A stretch of DNA of 64,000 nt. It comes from Candidatus Scybalomonas excrementigallinarum (GTDB lineage Bacteria > Bacillota > Clostridia > Lachnospirales > Lachnospiraceae). The stretch spans positions 1-64,000 of the forward strand of contig DVIZ01000114.1 of assembly GCA_018710905.1 (NCBI GenBank). The letters run 5' to 3'. The notes beneath the pieces are model-generated. The model was not told where the DNA came from, did no database searches, and saw only the letters and a list, made by a program, of their open reading frames with translations. The translations under genes were made by a program, and so were the position numbers. Positions 32,669 to 40,795 of the stretch are shown one piece after another. The stretch's first letter is position 1; the number at the start of each line of letters is the position of its first letter.

Positions 32669-35548
32669 ATGTTAAAAGAAATAAAAGACTTTGTCATTCG
32701 AGTAACAACAAGTCGATTTTTCATTTTATCAGTCGTATTCCTTGTGCTCTTTTCTATTTTGATCCATCGTCTGTTTGTTCTTCAGATTGTGGATGGAAAA
32801 GAGCACCTTGAAAACTTTGAATATAAAAGTTTAAAAGACTTAGATATCAAAAGTACTCGTGGTAATATTTATGATAAAAATGGAAAATTGCTTGCCTATA
32901 ATCGACTTGCTTATCAGGTTGTCTATGATAGCAGTACAAGTTTTAGAAACCGTGTTATTGAAAAATACGGAACATTATCTGCTAACGAGATGACGGAAAA
33001 GATCAATTACGAAACAAACTTAACTTTTTATAACTTAATTAAAATGTTGGAGAAAAATGGAGATCAAATTATAAGCGATTTTCCAATTATCATTGGAAAC
33101 GATGGAAAACTTCAATTTTCGACAGATTCCACATCAACGATAAAACGTTTTAAATATCAAGTTTTTGGAATTGATGCAACAAAAGATCCATCCGAATATA
33201 AAGATTATGAAAAAGCACAGATGGATTTTGATGCAGAACAAGTATTTGAATATTTACGCCATGGAACGGGAAGTTCTAGCAAGAAATTTAAAAAATACGA
33301 TATTTCTGATGAGTATTCTACTGAGGATGCGTTAAAAATTATGACGATTCGTTATAATATTAGTTTAAATGCGTACTCCCAATATAAGACAACCGCAATT
33401 GCTAGTGATATTAGTGAGGAAAGTGTTGCCAAGATCAAAGAGAATCCAGATGTTTATTATGGAATTGATGTAGAAGCGGACTCTTTAAGACAATATAATG
33501 ATAGTAAATATTTTGCGCATATTATTGGATACACAGGAAAGATCTCAGAAGAGCAAGTGGATGAATTAAATGAGGGAAAAGCAGAAGATGATAAAACTCG
33601 TTACGATAGCAACGATATTGTTGGAAAAGCAGGTATCGAAGCTACAATGGAAGAGTATTTACAAGGGGTAAAAGGTCATCGAGAAGTATTTGTCAATAAT
33701 CTTGGACAAATTCTGGAAGAAACGAGCCGAACAGAGCCAGAAGCTGGAAACGATGTGTATTTAAGTATCGATGCTGATTTGCAAAAGTATTCTTATGATA
33801 CATTAGAGCAAAATATTGCTAATATTTTAGTAGAACATTTGACAACAGGAACTTCTACAGGAACAACTAAAAATCGTTTAGTGCCAATTTATCAAGCCTA
33901 TTTTGCCTTGATTGATAATAATGTTGTCGATCATAACCATTTTTCAGCCAAAGATGCTACAAGCACAGAACAAGGGATTTATAATAAGATGGTTTCTTAT
34001 CGCCCAACATTAATTAGCAACCTACAGTCAAAATTGCATAACTCTACAACGCCATCCAATAGCTTAAGCGATGAAGATAAAGAGTATATGAGCTTTATTT
34101 ATGATCTGTTAATCAATGATAAAGTTCTTATAAAGAGCAATATTGATTCCAGTGATTCCGTTGCTTCTGCTTATGCAGATGGAAAAATTAGTCTTGGAGA
34201 ATTTTTAAACTATGCCATCCAAAAATCTTGGATTGATGTTTCAAAATTAGATATTTCAAGCGACTTTTACGATTTAGATACGATTTATAATGAGTTAATC
34301 AATTACATTGGAACAAAACTAGAAGACAATACCGATTTTGAAAAATTGATTTATAAATATCTTATTAAAAATGGAACAATCTCTGGGCGTGAAGTTTGCT
34401 TAACCCTTTATGATCAAGGAGTCTTAAATAAGAAAAAAGATGATGATTATGAAAAATTAAAAAATGGCTATATGAGTTCTTATACTTTTATGTATAATAA
34501 AATTAAAAATTTAGAGATTACGCCAGCTCAATTAGCATTAGATCCTTATTCAGGAACTGTTATCATTACTGATGTAGATACAGGAAAAGTATTAACCGCT
34601 GTTTCCTATCCAAGTTATGACAACAATAAAATGGCAAACCATGTGGATAGTTCGTATTTCCAAAAGATTAATACAGATAAATCTTCCCCAATGTTATTCC
34701 GTGCCACACAATCCCGTTCTGCTCCAGGATCTACTTTTAAACCTCTGATGGCGATAGCAGGATTGGAGGAAGGGGTTATCTCTGATGGAACAGCAATTTT
34801 CTGTAATCGTGTTTTTGATAAAATTGTACCATCACCAACTTGTCTTGGATACCATGGAAATGAAGTGGTAAGAACCGCGATTCGAGATTCTTGTAATGTC
34901 TTCTTTTATGAAATAGGATATCGTCTTGGACTCGTAAATGGGCGTTACTCTAGTGAAACAGGTTTAGAAAAAATTAAAAAATATGCCCATATGTTTGGGT
35001 TAGATGAAACAAGTGGTATTGAATTAAATGAATATTCTCCACAAGTTTCTACAGAAGATGCGGTTCGTTCTTCTATTGGACAAGGGACAAATAACTACAC
35101 ACCTTCTCAGATCGCTCGTTATGTAACAACAATCGCAAACCGTGGAACAACTTATAATTTAAGTCTTCTTGATAAAGTGAAAAATCAAGATGGAAAGACA
35201 ATTAAGAAGTTTAAACCAGATGTACTTCATAAATTAGATGTCAAAGAAAGTACATGGAATGCGGTAGCAGATGGTATGTATTTAGTAGTAAATGGTGGTC
35301 ATAGTGCAAGTTTAACAGCAAACTTTAAAAATGCAAAATTAGACGTATCTGGTAAAACAGGTACTGCACAGGAAGATAAACGTAGAGCCGATCATGCCCT
35401 CTTTATGTCTTATAGTCCATCAAAAGATCCAGAGATTTCAGTGACCGTTGTTGTACAAAATGGATATACTTCTGCAAATGCTGCTAAGATTGCAAGCGAC
35501 ATTTATAAATACTATTTCAAGACAGATACGGTGGACAATGTAGAATAA
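32669..35548 (+). CDS. mrdA: Penicillin-binding protein 2 with large insertion
   Basis: This is the class B D,D-transpeptidase of elongation, cross-linking peptidoglycan with RodA. It has a TM at about 18-38 and a PBP dimer domain (about 50-355) starting STRGNIYDKNGKLLA. The transpeptidase domain has SAPGSTFKP (SxxK, Ser near 686), SCN and SGKTGTAQ. At 959 residues it is some 300 longer than E. coli PBP2. About 230 of these lie between QKYSYDTLEQNIA (about 370) and ALDPYSGTVIITDVDTG (about 624), where usual PBP2s have a short linker. Such inserts occur in some Clostridia. The gene follows mreD by 6 bp. Confidence 0.94.
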   Translation: MLKEIKDFVIRVTTSRFFILSVVFLVLFSILIHRLFVLQIVDGKEHLENFEYKSLKDLDIKSTRGNIYDKNGKLLAYNRLAYQVVYDSSTSFRNRVIEKYGTLSANEMTEKINYETNLTFYNLIKMLEKNGDQIISDFPIIIGNDGKLQFSTDSTSTIKRFKYQVFGIDATKDPSEYKDYEKAQMDFDAEQVFEYLRHGTGSSSKKFKKYDISDEYSTEDALKIMTIRYNISLNAYSQYKTTAIASDISEESVAKIKENPDVYYGIDVEADSLRQYNDSKYFAHIIGYTGKISEEQVDELNEGKAEDDKTRYDSNDIVGKAGIEATMEEYLQGVKGHREVFVNNLGQILEETSRTEPEAGNDVYLSIDADLQKYSYDTLEQNIANILVEHLTTGTSTGTTKNRLVPIYQAYFALIDNNVVDHNHFSAKDATSTEQGIYNKMVSYRPTLISNLQSKLHNSTTPSNSLSDEDKEYMSFIYDLLINDKVLIKSNIDSSDSVASAYADGKISLGEFLNYAIQKSWIDVSKLDISSDFYDLDTIYNELINYIGTKLEDNTDFEKLIYKYLIKNGTISGREVCLTLYDQGVLNKKKDDDYEKLKNGYMSSYTFMYNKIKNLEITPAQLALDPYSGTVIITDVDTGKVLTAVSYPSYDNNKMANHVDSSYFQKINTDKSSPMLFRATQSRSAPGSTFKPLMAIAGLEEGVISDGTAIFCNRVFDKIVPSPTCLGYHGNEVVRTAIRDSCNVFFYEIGYRLGLVNGRYSSETGLEKIKKYAHMFGLDETSGIELNEYSPQVSTEDAVRSSIGQGTNNYTPSQIARYVTTIANRGTTYNLSLLDKVKNQDGKTIKKFKPDVLHKLDVKESTWNAVADGMYLVVNGGHSASLTANFKNAKLDVSGKTGTAQEDKRRADHALFMSYSPSKDPEISVTVVVQNGYTSANAAKIASDIYKYYFKTDTVDNVE

Positions 35549-35595
35549 TAAAATTATTTGACGTTTTATGCCGTACTTGTTCTTAGAATCGCCAA

Positions 35596-35625
35596 TTGAC
35601 AGAACTTTATAATCTAGTATATAGT
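35596..35625 (+). promoter_or_regulatory. Promoter of the min operon
   Basis: TTGACA (35596-35601) is followed by overlapping TATATA (35618) and TATAGT (35620), giving 16-18 bp spacing. It lies 20 bp before the minC ribosome site. Confidence 0.6.
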
Positions 35626-35645
35626 ATATAGGTAGAGGTGAAGAT

Positions 35646-36419
35646 ATGAAAAACCCAGTATTAATAAAGGGAAATAAATATGGTATTTCGCTTGCCTTGG
35701 ATCAAAGCCTTGAATTTAATGAGTTGTTAGAACAAATTGGTCAAAAGTTTAAAGACTCTGCGAAATTTTTTGATTCTAGTCATCAGACCGCAATTTCATT
35801 TGAGGGGCGTATTTTGTCCAATGAAGAGATACAAGCGATTTTAGATACGATAAAAGAAAATTGTGATTTGGATATTGCTTATGTCATCGATAATTCAGAA
35901 GAGATCAACGAACGATTTCAAACGGCTATCGCTTTAAATGATGCATTAAAGCAACAGATGGAATTACAGGAAAGAATGAAAGAACAAGAACGAGAGGAAA
36001 CAAGTTCTGAAATCGAAGAAACATATATTCCAAATTGTGATGATGGAAGATTCTATAAGGGAACTCTCCGTTCTGGACAAGCCATTGATTCTGATTCAAG
36101 CATTATTATTATTGGTGATGTGAATCCAGGTGCATCTGTAACAGCCAAGGGGAATATTATTGTCCTTGGCTGTTTAAAAGGAACCGCTTTTGCTGGTTCT
36201 GATGGAAATGAAAAATCATTTGTTGCAGCGCTTGACATGATTCCTATGCAGATTCGCATTGGAAATGTCATTGCAAGGGCGCCAGATAACAGTCGCCCGA
36301 AAAAAGGGTTCTTTAAGCGAGAGCAACCAGAGGCAGAGGCAAAAATCGCTTATGTAGAAGAGCAAAATATCTATATTGAACCAATTAGCAAAACGGTATT
36401 AAGCGATCTGAAACTATAA
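35646..36419 (+). CDS. minC: Septum site-determining protein MinC
   Basis: This inhibitor of FtsZ assembly keeps division at midcell. The 257 residues have a divergent N-terminal MinC_N domain (about 1-105), an acidic/Gln-rich linker (about 106-125) and a C-terminal right-handed beta-helix (about 130-215). The beta-helix has GTLRSGQAI, IIIIGDVNPGASVTAKGNIIVLG and GNEKSFVAAL, which bind MinD. A further ~35-residue C-terminal tail follows. GTAGAGGTGAAGAT precedes ATG. It is first in minCDE. Confidence 0.95.
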   Translation: MKNPVLIKGNKYGISLALDQSLEFNELLEQIGQKFKDSAKFFDSSHQTAISFEGRILSNEEIQAILDTIKENCDLDIAYVIDNSEEINERFQTAIALNDALKQQMELQERMKEQEREETSSEIEETYIPNCDDGRFYKGTLRSGQAIDSDSSIIIIGDVNPGASVTAKGNIIVLGCLKGTAFAGSDGNEKSFVAALDMIPMQIRIGNVIARAPDNSRPKKGFFKREQPEAEAKIAYVEEQNIYIEPISKTVLSDLKL

Positions 36420-36460
36420 TACCGTTTGCATACAGAGTACATATGTGGAGGAATAAGAAT

Positions 36461-37246
36461 ATGAGTGAAGTAATTGTAATTACATCAGGGAAGGGCGGGG
36501 TCGGCAAAACAACAACAACAGCAAATGTCGGAACCGGTCTTGCAAAATTAAATAAAAAAGTTGTATTAATTGACACGGATATTGGACTTCGTAACTTAGA
36601 TGTAGTTATGGGACTAGAAAACCGGATTGTATATAACTTAGTCGATGTTATAGAAGGAAATTGTCGTGCAAAGCAAGCTATGATTAAAGATAAGCGCTAC
36701 GAAAATCTATTCCTCCTACCATCTGCACAAACAAGAGACAAAACATCTGTAACACCAGAACAGATGAAAAAATTGGTAGATGAATTGAGAGAAGAATTTG
36801 ATTATATTATTCTTGATTGCCCGGCTGGTATTGAACAAGGATTTAAAAATGCTATTGCAGGTGCGGATCGCGCTTTAATTGTTACAACACCAGAAGTTTC
36901 TGCCATTCGTGACGCCGATCGCATTATTGGTCTTTTAGAAGCCCATGGCTTAAAACAAATTGAGCTTATTGTCAATCGTATTCGTATGGATATGGTAAAA
37001 CGTGGAGAAATGATGTCAAAAGAAGACGTTGTTGATATTCTTGCTATCGATTTAATTGGAGCAGTTCCAGATGATGAACATATTGTTATTTCTACAAACC
37101 AAGGAGAACCTTTAGTTGGAAATGACTCACTGGCAGGACAAGCCTATATGAATATTTGTCATCGTATTTTAGGAGAAGAAGTGCCATATTTAAATCTTGA
37201 TAATGAAGGATTATTTAAAAAACTTGCCAATATATTCAAACGATAA
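36461..37246 (+). CDS. minD: Septum site-determining ATPase MinD
   Basis: This membrane-associated ParA/MinD ATPase recruits MinC and is displaced by MinE. The 261 residues carry the deviant Walker A GKGGVGKTTT near the N terminus. IDTDIGLRNLDVVMGLENR follows, then DYIILDCPAGIEQGF as Walker B region. The C-terminal amphipathic helix LFKKLANIFKR is the membrane anchor. I chose ATG 36461, preceded by GTGGAGGAATAAGAAT, over an ATG at 36443. The presence of minE as next gene indicates an oscillating system rather than the Bacillus DivIVA type. Confidence 0.97.
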   Translation: MSEVIVITSGKGGVGKTTTTANVGTGLAKLNKKVVLIDTDIGLRNLDVVMGLENRIVYNLVDVIEGNCRAKQAMIKDKRYENLFLLPSAQTRDKTSVTPEQMKKLVDELREEFDYIILDCPAGIEQGFKNAIAGADRALIVTTPEVSAIRDADRIIGLLEAHGLKQIELIVNRIRMDMVKRGEMMSKEDVVDILAIDLIGAVPDDEHIVISTNQGEPLVGNDSLAGQAYMNICHRILGEEVPYLNLDNEGLFKKLANIFKR

Positions 37247-37261
37247 AAGGGGGGAGAAGAT

Positions 37262-37546
37262 TTGGGCTTAATGGACGTTTTTTTTAAGAAAAAAGCTTCT
37301 GGAGATATGGCAAAGGACCGATTGAAACTTTTACTTGTTTCAGATCGGGCAAATTGTTCACCAGAGATTATGGAAATGATAAAAAATGATATTATTAAAG
37401 TGATTTCAAAATATATGGAAATTGATGCAGAAGCCTTAGACATTCAGATTACTCAGACAGAATCTGATGAAGGGAATGGTGCTGTCCCAGCTCTTTATGC
37501 GAACATCCCAATTAAAGATATGAAAAATAAAGGAAACAATGAATAA
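37262..37546 (+). CDS. minE: Cell division topological specificity factor MinE
   Basis: Stimulates MinD ATPase and drives pole-to-pole oscillation. The 94 residues match the family: N-terminal GLMDVFFKKKASGDMAKDRLK (membrane and MinD contact), LLLVSDRANCSPEIMEMIK, and the dimerising C-terminal half. The start is TTG after GGGGGGAGAAGAT, and the following ATG (37271) is too far from that site. It follows minD by 15 bp. Confidence 0.95.
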   Translation: MGLMDVFFKKKASGDMAKDRLKLLLVSDRANCSPEIMEMIKNDIIKVISKYMEIDAEALDIQITQTESDEGNGAVPALYANIPIKDMKNKGNNE

Positions 37547-37567
37547 TGTGCATAAAGGTGATAAAAT

Positions 37568-38674
37568 ATGTTAAAAAAATACCACTGGAGAAACTATAGT
37601 TTTAAATTATTTTTAACAGTAATGATTCTTTGTGGTTTAGGAACTGTTTATATCTATGCAGCGAAACCTGAGTATATTAACAAACAATTATTAGGAATGG
37701 TGATGGCATTTTTCATCATCACAATTGTATCATTGATTGATTATAACCTGATTTTAAAATATATATGGGTGATTTATGCAATCAATGTAGTCATGTTAAT
37801 TGGCGTAAAATTGTTTGGTCTTAATGTCAATGGTGCTACCCGTTGGTTTTCGATCAAAGGGTTTGGTACGTTACAGCCATCGGAGTTTAGCAAAATCATT
37901 ATGATTTTATTTGCTGCTTATTTTCTTGATAAACACAAAGATAGCTTAAATGAATGGAAAACAATTGGTAAATTTGCTATTCTTTGTTTATTTCCAGTTA
38001 GTTTGATTCTAATCGAGACGGATTTATCGACAAGTATTGATATTTGTATGATTTTAGCAGCGATTTATTTTGTTGCTGGACTCAGTTGGAAGCGGATTAT
38101 TCTGATTTTAAGTGTGGCTCTCGCAATCGGTGGTGTTTTTATTGCAGATGCTACAAGAGAGAATCCTATTATCCCAGATTATATGGTAAACCGTATTCTT
38201 TCCTTTATCGATCCAGCAGAACATCATGATGCTGGTGCTTATCAGCAGACAAACTCTGTTATGGCAATTGGATCGGGACAGTTAAAAGGAAAAGGTCTTT
38301 TTTCGGATTCACTTGCCACTGTAAAAGATGCAAAATTAGTATCCGAACAGCAAACGGACTTTATTTTTTCCATTGTTGGAGAGATGACAGGATTTATTGG
38401 ATGTATGATAGTTATTGCATTATTGGTATTAATAGTGTTACAATGTATAGGGATAGCTAGAAAGGCAAAAGATATGCAGGGAATTCTTATTGCAACAGGG
38501 GTTTCCGCGCTATTTGCTTTCCAGTCTTTTATGAATATTGGGGTAGCAACACAGCTTTTGCCAAATACAGGACTTCCATTACCGTTTGTTAGTTATGGCT
38601 TAAGTTCCTTAGTTGGATCATCGATTGGTATTGGCTTAGTGATTAACATTGGGTTACAACGAAGAAAGTATTAG
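37568..38674 (+). CDS. rodA: Peptidoglycan glycosyltransferase RodA (SEDS family)
   Basis: This SEDS glycosyltransferase polymerises lipid II for lateral wall growth, paired with PBP2. The 368 residues have about ten TM helices. Family motifs are NGATRWFSIKGFGTLQPSEFSK, the ETDLST segment with the conserved Asp, SEQQTDFIFSIVGEMTGF, and NIGVATQLLPNTGLPLPFVSYG. It follows minE by 21 bp and precedes mgsA, so division placement and elongation genes share one transcript. Confidence 0.95.
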   Translation: MLKKYHWRNYSFKLFLTVMILCGLGTVYIYAAKPEYINKQLLGMVMAFFIITIVSLIDYNLILKYIWVIYAINVVMLIGVKLFGLNVNGATRWFSIKGFGTLQPSEFSKIIMILFAAYFLDKHKDSLNEWKTIGKFAILCLFPVSLILIETDLSTSIDICMILAAIYFVAGLSWKRIILILSVALAIGGVFIADATRENPIIPDYMVNRILSFIDPAEHHDAGAYQQTNSVMAIGSGQLKGKGLFSDSLATVKDAKLVSEQQTDFIFSIVGEMTGFIGCMIVIALLVLIVLQCIGIARKAKDMQGILIATGVSALFAFQSFMNIGVATQLLPNTGLPLPFVSYGLSSLVGSSIGIGLVINIGLQRRKY

Positions 38675-38686
38675 GAGGGAATTCAT

Positions 38687-39079
38687 ATGAATATAGGATT
38701 AATTGCCCATAACGCAAAAAAGAAATTAATGCAAAATTTTTGTATCGCCTATCGTGGAATTTTGAGCAAACACGAATTATACGCAACAGGAACAACAGGT
38801 CGTTTAATTGAAGAAGTAACGAATTTGAATGTCCATAAATATTTAGCAGGACATTTAGGCGGTGCTCAACAACTTAGCTCTCAAATTGAACATAATCAAA
38901 TTGATATGGTAATCTTTTTAAGAGATCCACATAAACCATCTAGCCATGAGCCAGATATTAGCAATGTGATGCGTTTATGTGATACTTATAATATTCCAGT
39001 TGCTACCAATCTTGCAACAGCAGAGCTTTTAATTAAAGCATTAGAACGTGGAGATCTTGATTGGAGACAATACGTATAA
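38687..39079 (+). CDS. mgsA: Methylglyoxal synthase
   Basis: Converts dihydroxyacetone phosphate to methylglyoxal, bypassing lower glycolysis when phosphate is scarce or triose phosphates build up. The 130 residues are normal for the family. Motifs are [24 protein letters not shown] (phosphate site), LGGAQQLS and the active-site region [14 protein letters not shown], with [11 protein letters not shown] near the end. TTAGGAGGGAATTCAT precedes ATG. It is the last gene of the min-rodA transcript, with a strong terminator behind it. Confidence 0.97.
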   Translation: MNIGLIAHNAKKKLMQNFCIAYRGILSKHELYATGTTGRLIEEVTNLNVHKYLAGHLGGAQQLSSQIEHNQIDMVIFLRDPHKPSSHEPDISNVMRLCDTYNIPVATNLATAELLIKALERGDLDWRQYV

Positions 39080-39099
39080 TTAACGATGTAAGGAAAGAG

Positions 39100-39144
39100 A
39101 AGTTGTTTAACAAGAGAGATATTTCTTGTTAAACAACTTTTTTT
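39100..39144 (+). terminator. Terminator of the min-rodA-mgsA operon
   Basis: AAGTTGTTTAACAAG (39100-39114) pairs perfectly with CTTGTTAAACAACTT (39125-39139), followed by a run of T. Confidence 0.93.
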
Positions 39145-39173
39145 CCATAGTTTATGAATGGAGGTTCTCTTAA

Positions 39174-40133
39174 ATGATGTTAAAAAAAATATCCGCTGTT
39201 TTATTAACGGTTGGTTTAACATTTTCTCTAGCAGGATGTGGGAATGGATTAAACAATGCGTATGTGAAAAATGATGGTTCTTTTTATTTTTTGGAAGATA
39301 CGGTAAGTCACTCGGATCGATTTGCTGCTAATTTAGCGGTTGTTCCGAAATTATCGTATTTAGATCAAGACTTTAATGATGATGTTAGTTCTGCTTTATT
39401 AGTGGATAACACAACGAATACGCCGATTATAGCATCCAGTGCTCATGCAAAAATTTATCCTGCCAGTCTTACCAAATTAATGACGGCTTATTTGACAACA
39501 AAATATGCAAAAATGGATGATGTTGTAACATTAAATGAAAATTTAACATTTGAATCAGGAGCACAAATTCTTCATTTGAAAAAAGGAGATACGGTAACCG
39601 TTTCTGAACTTTACCATGGTCTTTTAATTTACTCTGCCAACGACTGCGCATCTATGTTAGCATTACATATTTCCGGTAGTGAGGAAGAGTTTGTTAAGTT
39701 AATGAATAAAGAAGCAAAGGCACTTGGAGCGACAAACACTCATTTTGCCAATGCCCACGGTCTTCATGATCCAGACCATTATACAACCGCTTATGATTTA
39801 TATTTAATGTTTAAGGCAAATTTACAATATCCAGAGTTTCAAGAAACTGTGTCCATTCCACAATATACAATGAAATATACCAATGCCAGTGGAAACCCAG
39901 TCTCCGTTACATTTAACACGACAAACCTTTATCTTGCTGGAGAATATCCAGTGCCAAAAGGAGTGACGATGGTTGGTGGAAAAACGGGAACAACACAAGC
40001 AGCAGGGTCTTGTCTTGTTATTTTAACAAAGAATAAAGAAGGGCATGAATTTATCTCTGTTATTACAGGTGCATTGGATAAACCTAGTTTATACTCAAGT
40101 ATGACTAAATTATTAGTGAAAGAAAACAGTTAG
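39174..40133 (+). CDS. Lipoprotein D-alanyl-D-alanine carboxypeptidase (PBP5-like)
   Basis: This is an S11-family serine enzyme that trims the terminal D-Ala of peptidoglycan stem peptides. The 319 residues have a lipoprotein signal ending LAGC (Cys22). The catalytic domain has PASLTKL (Ser98, Lys101), YSAND (SxN) and GGKTGTT (KTG). The C-terminal beta-sandwich and membrane anchor of classical PBP5 are missing, so the lipid at the N terminus replaces them. GGAGGTTCTCTTAA precedes tandem ATGs. It is probably monocistronic, lying between terminators. Confidence 0.9.
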   Translation: MMLKKISAVLLTVGLTFSLAGCGNGLNNAYVKNDGSFYFLEDTVSHSDRFAANLAVVPKLSYLDQDFNDDVSSALLVDNTTNTPIIASSAHAKIYPASLTKLMTAYLTTKYAKMDDVVTLNENLTFESGAQILHLKKGDTVTVSELYHGLLIYSANDCASMLALHISGSEEEFVKLMNKEAKALGATNTHFANAHGLHDPDHYTTAYDLYLMFKANLQYPEFQETVSIPQYTMKYTNASGNPVSVTFNTTNLYLAGEYPVPKGVTMVGGKTGTTQAAGSCLVILTKNKEGHEFISVITGALDKPSLYSSMTKLLVKENS

Positions 40134-40134
40134 A

Positions 40135-40180
40135 CGTTTTTTTTGAGAAGTTCAAAAAACGAGCATCTAATTTTTATATT
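40135..40180 (+). terminator. Probable terminator of the carboxypeptidase gene
   Basis: CGTTTTTTTTGA (40135-40146) pairs with TTCAAAAAACG (40151-40161), loop GAAG. A weak T-rich stretch AATTTTTAT follows after 9 nt. Confidence 0.4.
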
Positions 40181-40192
40181 AGAACAAAGTGT

Positions 40193-40235
40193 GCGTTCAA
40201 CACTCTTTGCGAGAAATTTCCTATAACATAAAAAA
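40193..40235 (-). repeat. Dispersed hairpin repeat, family 1 (inverted partial copy E)
   Basis: On the minus strand this reads TTATGTTATAGGAAATTTC followed by TCGCAAAGAGTG, matching the left half of the copies at 314 and 4339. ACACTTTGTT further on also occurs in the copy near 53320. It is the only copy in reverse orientation. It ends just before the promoter of the structured RNA. Confidence 0.6.
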
Positions 40236-40239
40236 AATC

Positions 40240-40268
40240 TTGCATATTTATTCGTATTGTATTATAAT
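40240..40268 (+). promoter_or_regulatory. Promoter of the structured RNA
   Basis: TTGCAT (40240-40245) and TATAAT (40263-40268) are separated by 17 bp, close to sigma-A consensus. The expected transcription start is near 40275. Confidence 0.75.
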
Positions 40269-40274
40269 ACCAAT

Positions 40275-40510
40275 GTATGGAAAACGAAGATAGGTTAAGA
40301 GCAGAGTTCTCCATGCAAATATTTTGTTGGCGACTTTCGTTGCCTTATTGATTGAGTTAAAAGCTCAAATTTTATAAGTTGGTCACTTTATAACCTCATA
40401 TGCATATCGCATGTACAACTTGTGAAACGGTCAATAAGAGTAGTAAAAGTAAAATATTTGCTATATAGACTCTAGCCCATCTCGGATATTATAATAATAA
40501 TATGTTTTTT
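40275..40510 (+). ncRNA. Structured non-coding RNA, family not identified (6S-like in layout)
   Basis: About 235 nt without an ORF, bounded by a good promoter and a terminator. The ends pair: CGAAGATAGGTT (40285-40296) with AGCCCATCTCG (40474-40484). AGAGT/ACTCT (40303, 40469) continue the stem. GCAAATATTTT (40315-40325) pairs perfectly with AAAATATTTGC (40451-40461). Inside are hairpin GGCGAC/GTTGCC, stem CTTATTGA (40344) / TCAATAAG (40431), hairpin TTGAG/CTCAA and stem AAGTTG/CAACTT. ATATTAT/ATAATAT plus six T (to 40510) ends it. A long rod with end pairing recalls 6S RNA, but the multibranch interior is unusual and I cannot assign it. It does not look like tmRNA, RNase P or SRP RNA. Confidence 0.75.
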
Positions 40511-40656
40511 CCTATCAAGGTTTTATAGATTGATAATTCTATGTATTAATTTTATTGTTTTATCTATCATAAAATTGAACTAGAATAGAATACTTGAAAG
40601 AAAAATGAAATAATATAATAGTAAAAATTAAAATAGATCCGAACGATAGAAAGAGA

Positions 40657-40701
40657 AAACGCAAGTCAAGGCATAAAATATGCAGTGGCTTGCGTTTTTT
40701 C
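40657..40701 (+). terminator. Terminator in the spacer before speA
   Basis: AAAACGCAAG (40657-40666) pairs with CTTGCGTTTT (40689-40698). Inner hairpin GCATA/TATGC and a T run complete it. The stretch 40511-40656 has no gene and no clear promoter. The hairpin may end a short transcript or attenuate the polyamine operon. Confidence 0.75.
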
Positions 40702-40795
40702 TTTTGCGTGGAAAGAAAATCGTAAGCCAAGTCAAAAGAAATAGGTTGTTTTCAGAACGGTGAAAAAGAAAGCAACAGGGAAAGGAGGCAATAAA

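Noticed and set aside
40275..40510. tmRNA, RNase P RNA or SRP RNA
   Set aside because: No CCA-ending acceptor stem or tag reading frame, no GAGGAAAGUCC-like core, and no GGAAGGAAGCA SRP loop could be found.
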